A DNA stretch of 13,976 nucleotides from Funneliformis mosseae (Eukaryota > Glomeromycota > Glomeromycetes > Glomerales > Glomeraceae), in contig CAJVPP010002657.1 of assembly GCA_910592005.1 (NCBI GenBank), forward strand, positions 1 through 13,976. The letters are read 5' to 3'. The translations under genes were made by a program, and so were the position numbers. Under the pieces are notes generated by a model. It searched no databases, was not told the DNA's origin, and was given only the letters and a program-made list of their open reading frames with translations. Of the stretch, positions 8,536 to 13,976 are shown one piece after another. The stretch's first letter is position 1. Every line of letters starts with the position of its first letter.

Positions 8536-11010
8536 ATGTATGATTCCACTATTGAAGAATATCTCAACACTACCAGATACAATGAATGGTCAATCCTATC
8601 TATCTTGAAATACACAGAATCCAAGCATGGTTTATGTATTGATAATGTCAACATCCTCAAGGATGAGATCTACACAACGTTACGACGCCACTACCATCGA
8701 GAAAATATGCAACAAAGAGCGATCAGTAAATTGGACAAACTTTTAAAAAGTTATGATAAGTATTTCAATGCAATGGAAGTTGAACAATTTATGAATGAGC
8801 TTCGAAAAAAAGAAGAAGAAAGAAATTTGCATACATCAATACGTCGAAATATGATAGTTTCCTACAATGTGGAGGCACTTAAAGATCATCACCAGAATAA
8901 GAAGGTATTAAAGAATTTATACGAAGAACATGATCTTTACAGTATGGCAAGTAGATTTGTGCTTCATATATTAATCGGGAATAAATAAAAGTTTTTCCTT
9001 TCATATGCATATTTAAGCAATTAATGAATAACAAAAATATTCATACTAATAGGAACAATCAAGTAAACGAAGTAGAAAAGCAAGTATATTATTTCTATAT
9101 CATTTCTAACTAAAAATTTACAATGAGTAATGATGTTGAATGTAATTGTAATATATGTAGAATGAAAATGCAAGTGATGTCGTCTCAGAAAAAGATATCT
9201 TTGATTTTGACGTGGATGATGATACTGATGATCAAATGCGTAAGCTGGTGAGTTTTATTTATTTATTTTATGTTATCACTGCTTATTTGTGTAGGTGATT
9301 ATTATAGGTGACCAAAATCTTTACTGTTTCTTGAATTAGAATTATATAGAAGAACTTGAAGCAACAACAAATATGAGAGAGGATGAGTCCGATAACAAAT
9401 GGATTCTTTCAACAGGGAAAGACGTTTATAAGGTTTTAAACGAGTTTAAATCAAAAATTCCGCTGACAAAGGCTTATCTCTAGTAAATATCTAAAAATAA
9501 TGCTTTTTTTTAGGACACATAATTGCTATTATTCTAATTTTTATTTATCAGCCCAGCATACTTTGGGATTCTCGACTTGTCCGGAGAAGAACCAGAAATC
9601 AAGGGATTATTTACTGTTGAAGAATGGGCCGAAATGAAGGCAGACTTTAACAAGACAGTGGTGCTTAAGGAAACGGATCCAAAGGAGGAAGAGTTACTCT
9701 ATGACTTGTTTGACAAAATTGAGAAGGTAAATTCTTATGTCTTGGATTTATTCTGTGTTTGATTGTTGGTTGATGTTTAATCTCATTCAGGTACTTAAGA
9801 GAAAATCAGACGATATTGTCACGGATATAGAAGAATGTATCATTAAGGTACATGTTACCTAAATATTAATCCAGAAGATTGAAAACTGTAAAATTATATA
9901 ATAAAAGACAAAAAAAACTGAACCATTAAAACTGGTGCATTCTGATTTTCGAAACTTATGCATTTTGATTTTAGGGACATCCAAAGATAAATGTAATAAG
10001 AAGACTGATTCAAACATAGTATGTTTTCCATTTGATATTTGTCTTTACATCGTAATTGTTTATTGAACATTCTCACAATATGGTATACAGTGCTTACAAT
10101 CTGGATCGGTCAAAGGTATTCATGTCAGAAGGTTCTTTCTCAAATAACTTTACTAATATGATGACTAAGGGTATTATTACTTATTATCAGAAATTCGCGT
10201 ATGATGAGTTAAGTTTTATTTTTCCTAAAAATATGAAAATATTTTTTTCTATTTGCTGACAATATCATTTTTAGAGGAGAAATACAAAGTCTTTCATCAG
10301 CGATGATTGCAAACCTAAATAAAAAACTAGTTGACAGGTCGTTGATTGGGCAACGTTGTGATTTCAGGATCACTTGTGATGGTTTTGAGGCAGTCATTGG
10401 ACTGCGATCAGGAGGACTACCCGAAGCTTGTAGTTCAAAAAGATGGAATGATAAAGTTGACCTTATGGTTGCTATGCGTGATGTCTTGCTCCAAGAAGCA
10501 ATAGAAAACAATGGTGTGGAATGTACAGACTTTAGGAATTTGTATACATTTGGCGTCCATTCTTATGGTGAGTCTTTTTTTTTTGACTTTATATAAATTG
10601 AAATATTGGTATTTGAATAAATTTTATGGGATATTAGGTTTTTATTACAACTTGTACGCATTGGATTGGAAAGCAAAAGGTCTATGGCGGTTAGGCCTCA
10701 TGAAGAAAACAAAACTACCTCAATCGAACAATCAATTATTAATAATTGAAAAGTTAACAACATTGCTGTTGCGAATTGAGATTTGTCTCTGTCACCATTC
10801 TGTTGGTTGTTTCAATGGAACTTTAATAAATCTTTTTTTCTATAGTCAACTCTGAACTACATTATAACTATTCGGAATGAGCTGGCAGTCAAGGCGTCAC
10901 GGTTGCACCGAGATCGACGCAGCTCAATTCATCCTAAACCATACACATTTTCTGAGCAAGGATGTGTAAGGCGTAAACGTATTCAAAAAGATAGTCAAAA
11001 TTTCCTTTAG
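8536..11010 (+). CDS. Unknown multi-exon gene, about 552 residues, possibly with a nuclease-like C-terminal domain
   Basis: Family not recognised. Exons 8536-8904, 9018-9083, 9161-9247, 9340-9482, 9552-9726, 9791-9847, 9975-10018, 10091-10207, 10275-10567, 10638-10780 and 10846-11010 keep one frame across all eleven, with no internal stop. Residues 1-123 are helical and charged (KKEEER near 95); about 157-169 is acidic (DIFDFDVDDDTDD); 242-247 reads FTVEEW; 314-352 reads YAYNLDR...GIITYYQKFAYD. Residues 378-450 alternate strands and a helix: CDFRITCDGFEAVIGLRSGG, then NDKVDLMVAMRDVLL and YTFGVHSYG. Asp382, Glu391 and Arg397 could be a PD-(D/E)XK-like trio, but this is weak. The end is basic (LHRDRR, VRRKR), possibly a nuclear signal. 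A strong pyrimidine tract and CAG lie directly before the ATG, suggesting an upstream exon. Alternative: two genes, an unspliced 150-aa ORF (8536-8988) and a 427-aa gene starting at 9024. The last intron lacks a GT donor. Confidence 0.65.
10781..10845 (+). other. Intron with an AT...AG boundary where GT is expected
   Basis: The frame of ...TTLLLRIE ends at 10780, and the frame of STLNYIITIRNELAVKASRLHRD starts at 10846 after TTTTTTTCTATAG. Both sides are phase 0 and the 65-nt length is typical for this gene. The donor reads ATTTGT, one G-to-A change from GTTTGT. If not spliced, translation runs into TGA at 10853-10855, losing 54 residues and adding 24 novel ones. A weak in-phase cryptic donor (GTTGGT) exists at 10802. 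Confidence 0.6.
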
Positions 11011-12540
11011 CCATTGGCTGTTCTGTAATATCTTTTAATTTGCTTTCTTTAATCTTTATTCATTTAGAATACTGAATAATGGGTGATTATAGATTTTTGA
11101 ATATGATATGTCATAGTTCTCAATTAAAATCTAAAAATATGAAAATTATGAAAACAATAAATAACATTGAAATCATACTATATTGATAGTATATATGTTT
11201 ATATTTACTTTGTTTGGTTTTGTTGCAGCATGTTTCAAATTAGACAAATATATGAGATATTGTTACACCAGTTCTTTTAGATTGTGGGTAAATCACCTGC
11301 GATATCAAGGCTTAGCAGAAGGTTTCCTTCACATGAAAGAATAAAAATAAAGATACAAGATAAAAGTAATAGAGATAAATGAAACAATTTGGGTGAAATA
11401 TGTGCAATTAATTATTTTACTGTCTCTGTCAGCATGTCTGTATTAAACAATTTATTTATCAAAAGAATTATTACAAGATAAGATTACTCTTTTTTACATT
11501 GACGAATTACTCCTATTTATATAAAAATACATACTAATTATAATAAAATAAAGAAAATAAATAATACATAAATGATTTAAATAAATAAATGAATAAAATG
11601 AATAAGTGAAATAAATGTTATCAATAGTGAATAATGTAATAAGATCTATTTGCATAATAAAATTAGACTATTAAATTTAAAAAAATAAGACATGTAGATC
11701 ATTTATTTGTCTAATTTGACTATAGTATTGCAAATCATTTTAATATAACATGAAATTTATCTTTATATTAGTCTTGCAAATCATTTTTGCATATATGAGA
11801 TTAGCGTTCCTAGTTCAATTGATAACAATTAAGCTCTTATTGTGAGTTACACTGCAATAGACATAGGTTCAGATTTTAGTTAAGGCATAAAACTAGATGA
11901 TTTTTATAAGAATTTCATATGTAACTAAATATGTGAGTATATATACTAATATATATTAGAAACTGATCAATCAATTCATTGATCGAGGTTGATCATGTAT
12001 AAATACTGAGTTTAAAGAATATGTGAATGCAAATGAATCTAAAGATCAACAGAAACTTAGCCTTCACTGACAGATCTGTAATAGATACTATCTCACGACT
12101 TTAAATTTAGAGAACCTTATACAAATAAGAAAGTAGTTAACTAGTAATTAGAAGATTAGATACCTTCTTTAGGTAGGTTATGGTGATAATAAACTGTAGC
12201 ATTATCTAATCAAACTATTACTAGAGATAAAGGTTGAATTCAATTTTTAGGTAAATTTGACGTTATAAGTACAAAATTATCATCTATATAAAGAACCTGA
12301 TTTTACAGTCTCAGAAGTTATCAATAGGGTAAAGTGTTTCTAGTGCTAAGTTGCTGTATCCCTTAATTGTGAATTGGAGACTTTAAAGAATCACTTTAAA
12401 GATAATATTTACTTAGTTATATAGGTATTCCTCTAGTTAAGCCTTTAAGCAATAACACATTAATAGGAAAAAAAATCAATTTTGTATATATAACAAAAAA
12501 TATGGAAAAAGAAAAAAACTAAAATTTTCATAAAAATAAT
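11011..12540. other. Gene-less AT-rich stretch
   Basis: After the TAG at 11008-11010 the sequence is AT-rich, and no gene, RNA or element end can be supported. Scattered AATAAA strings near 11340-11350 and beyond could serve polyadenylation. One plus-strand frame from about 12008 looks codon-like between many stops (14 in about 160 codons), but that stop density is what this base composition predicts, so it is not called. Confidence 0.5.
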
Positions 12541-13500
12541 AATTGCAACTTGCGAAACCATCCTGGTTCTTTAAATAATGATAAAGTACAATCATCAAAG
12601 AAAAAACTCATGACTATTTTGTCTAAATCTGCTAACAATATTACAGCTGATCTTTCAAAAATTCTTACAACTACTACAATTTTGTCAGCTATTACTATGA
12701 ATATCGACTAACAGACATAAGCAGTTCTATTTAAACTATTTAAACCTTTAAGTATAATACACCTATCTTATTTTTTAAAAATATAACTACTCAAGAAGTA
12801 TTTACTACCAACTCTTTGATTATCAAAATACTAAAGAATAGTGAAACATCAGTCTCTAATAATAACAACATCATGAAGAGACCAAGTCTTTGATGCTTTA
12901 GAAAACATGTTAAATAACAAAAATACTAACAAGAATACTATTATTTTTGAAAGAATATGAGATGCAACTACCTTTTATATTAATTATGTTGATGAAATTT
13001 TCCTTTTCAATAAATATTTTCATGAAAAAACTAACAAAGCCTGTAAATTATTTAATAGTGTAGATTTTTCATTGTTTATTAGTATATCAATTAAGTAAGA
13101 TTTTGCAAATAAAATGTTAAATATGATCAGATTAGGATTTATCATACACGAAAATGCAAATTAGGCAATTATTGCCAAAATTTTTAATATAAATATTATA
13201 ACATTCAAACTCTTATCCTACTTGCATCTTTTAAATCTAATTTAAGTTTATTAATCAAAATCACAGAAATCTTCATTTTTACATCAGAACAGATCATTAG
13301 ATCAACTTTTATCTATTTTAATTTGATCATAAAATATCCTATGATGACTAAAAATCTTTAACAATAAACAACTATTTTGTATGTATCTAGGGTAGATTTA
13401 TTCTTTTTTAATACTTATACAGGTTTATTTACCTTTAAAAATATGATTAGAGTACATATTTGTTCTCTGATGAATGATAAAATTAAATCTTGATCTTAAT
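12541..13500 (+). pseudogene. Weak trace of an old coding sequence, family unknown
   Basis: Stop density falls below that expected for AT-rich DNA in successive plus-strand frames. 12541-12708 is open for 56 codons (…SSKKKLMTILSKSANN…). 12871-13161 has only two stops in about 97 codons (ENMLNNKNTNKN, DATTFYINYVDEIFLFNKYF). A shifted frame from 13204 is open for about 50 codons. In-frame stops at 12709, 12718 and 13096 (TAA), 12958 (TGA) and 13162 (TAG) each differ from CAA, CGA or CAG by one C-to-T change. At least two frameshifts are needed. No motif identifies it; a dead transposon or expanded-family gene is possible, and chance is not excluded. Confidence 0.35.
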
Positions 13501-13828
13501 TTACTCTAAAACTTATAAATCTTTCAAAAAATATTATAGGTAGAGAATTTGAACTAATTAGAAAAACTGTTAATACAGTAACCTAAATCATTCTAAAGTT
13601 CAGTCAAATTATAAAATTTACAATATATATTTATACAATTTCACATCAAAGAAGATCTCAAAGCTACCAAAAATAGAAATCTGATTGAATTTGATAATAA
13701 ATAACTTATCTGGACTGCATTAGATACTAATTTATGTTTAATTTCTAGATATGATTCTCATAATTATAAAGAAAATGATCTAGCTTAAAGACAGACAAAT
13801 ACAGAATCTATATTAATAATTTAAACTA

Positions 13829-13976
13829 CAGTCACACCTCGATATAACGAAGTTGCCGATTCAGCCGATCAGGACTTCATTATAAGAATCTTCATTAATG
13901 CTATAACGAATTATGCAGAATGTATAACGAATAATTCGTTATAGCGTTAACGAATTATTCGTTATAGTAGATGATT
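13829..13976 (+). mobile_element. Pogo/Tigger-like terminus running off the right edge
   Basis: It starts CAGTCACACCTCGATATAACG and is preceded by TA at 13827-13828. It matches the minus-strand end at 5417-5293 over its whole length, apart from a 23-bp expansion near the edge. Repeated TATAACGAA words are typical of this terminal-repeat type. The body lies outside the window, so whether a transposase is present cannot be seen. Confidence 0.7.
13923..13966. repeat. Perfect 18-bp inverted repeat with 8-bp loop inside the terminus
   Basis: TATAACGAATAATTCGTT (13923-13940) is the exact reverse complement of 13949-13966, with ATAGCGTT between. Each arm also contains a near-palindrome of its own (AACGAAT/ATTCGTT). 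The copy at 5293-5417 has only one such unit, so the right-hand copy gained about 23 bp by local duplication or inversion. Confidence 0.85.

Noticed and set aside
9894..10076. Minus-strand 60-codon open frame
   Set aside because: It covers introns and the small exon 9975-10018 of the plus-strand gene and shows no motif.
10209..10511. Minus-strand 100-codon open frame
   Set aside because: It is antisense to a well-supported exon (10275-10567) of the 8536-11010 gene.
8536..11010. Crinkler-type effector
   Set aside because: No Crinkler header motif or recognisable Crinkler C-terminal domain is visible; only a vague nuclease-like strand order could be seen.
12008..12480. Long codon-like frame with many TAG/TAA stops
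   Set aside because: About 14 stops in 160 codons equals the chance rate for this AT content, so replacing each stop with Gln would be special pleading.
1376..13500. A variant genetic code reading TAA/TAG as Gln
   Set aside because: The intact CET1 exons and the 8536-11010 gene use CAA/CAG for Gln, have no internal TAA/TAG and end at ordinary stops, so the extra stops in other frames mark decay.
1..13976. CRISPR array, tRNA or rRNA genes
   Set aside because: No regularly spaced identical repeats and no cloverleaf or rRNA-like sequence were found. The repeats seen are transposon ends or simple sequence in a eukaryotic context.

Overview
The window is very AT-rich eukaryotic DNA. Its genes have many short GT-AG introns (mostly about 60 to 130 nt). 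Two recognisable gene families point to a fungus: a Cet1-type mRNA-capping RNA triphosphatase and an RTC4-like domain protein. The low GC, the many dead transposons and the style of the unknown proteins suggest an early-diverging filamentous fungus, most likely an arbuscular mycorrhizal (Rhizophagus-like) genome. The fungal call is strong; the genus is inference from recall.

Layout, left to right. (1) Positions 1-139 are the end of a pogo/Tigger-like DNA element, followed by about 1 kb without genes. (2) 1142-2520 is a dead Tc1 (DD34E) transposon on the + strand. (3) 3062-3776 on the - strand holds the last four coding exons of a CET1-like gene. All are in frame, but no 5' exons are visible, and one intron appears to be GC-AG. 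(4) 4223-4740 is a decayed Myb/SANT-like gene, followed by a 420-bp T-rich simple-sequence tract and a second pogo-like terminus ending at 5417. (5) 5753-7403 is a decaying RTC4-like gene with three or four stops, a frameshift and a 28-nt 'intron'. (6) 7616-7990 and 8168-8436 are non-coding repeats. (7) 8536-11010 is the only gene that looks alive: a multi-exon gene whose splice phases all match, giving about 552 residues of unknown family. One intron carries an AT instead of a GT donor. (8) 11011-13828 is mostly gene-less, with weak traces of an old coding sequence at 12541-13500. (9) 13829 to the window end is a third pogo-like terminus. It belongs to the same family as the one at 5417, is inverted relative to it, and carries an extra 18-bp-arm hairpin.

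Nothing shows these genes acting as one pathway. The window reads as a transposon-rich accessory region holding one apparently intact lineage-specific gene, one truncated copy of a housekeeping gene and several pseudogenes. Many in-frame stops in the pseudogenes are explained by single C-to-T changes (CGA, CAA or CAG to a stop), as expected from decay of methylated DNA.
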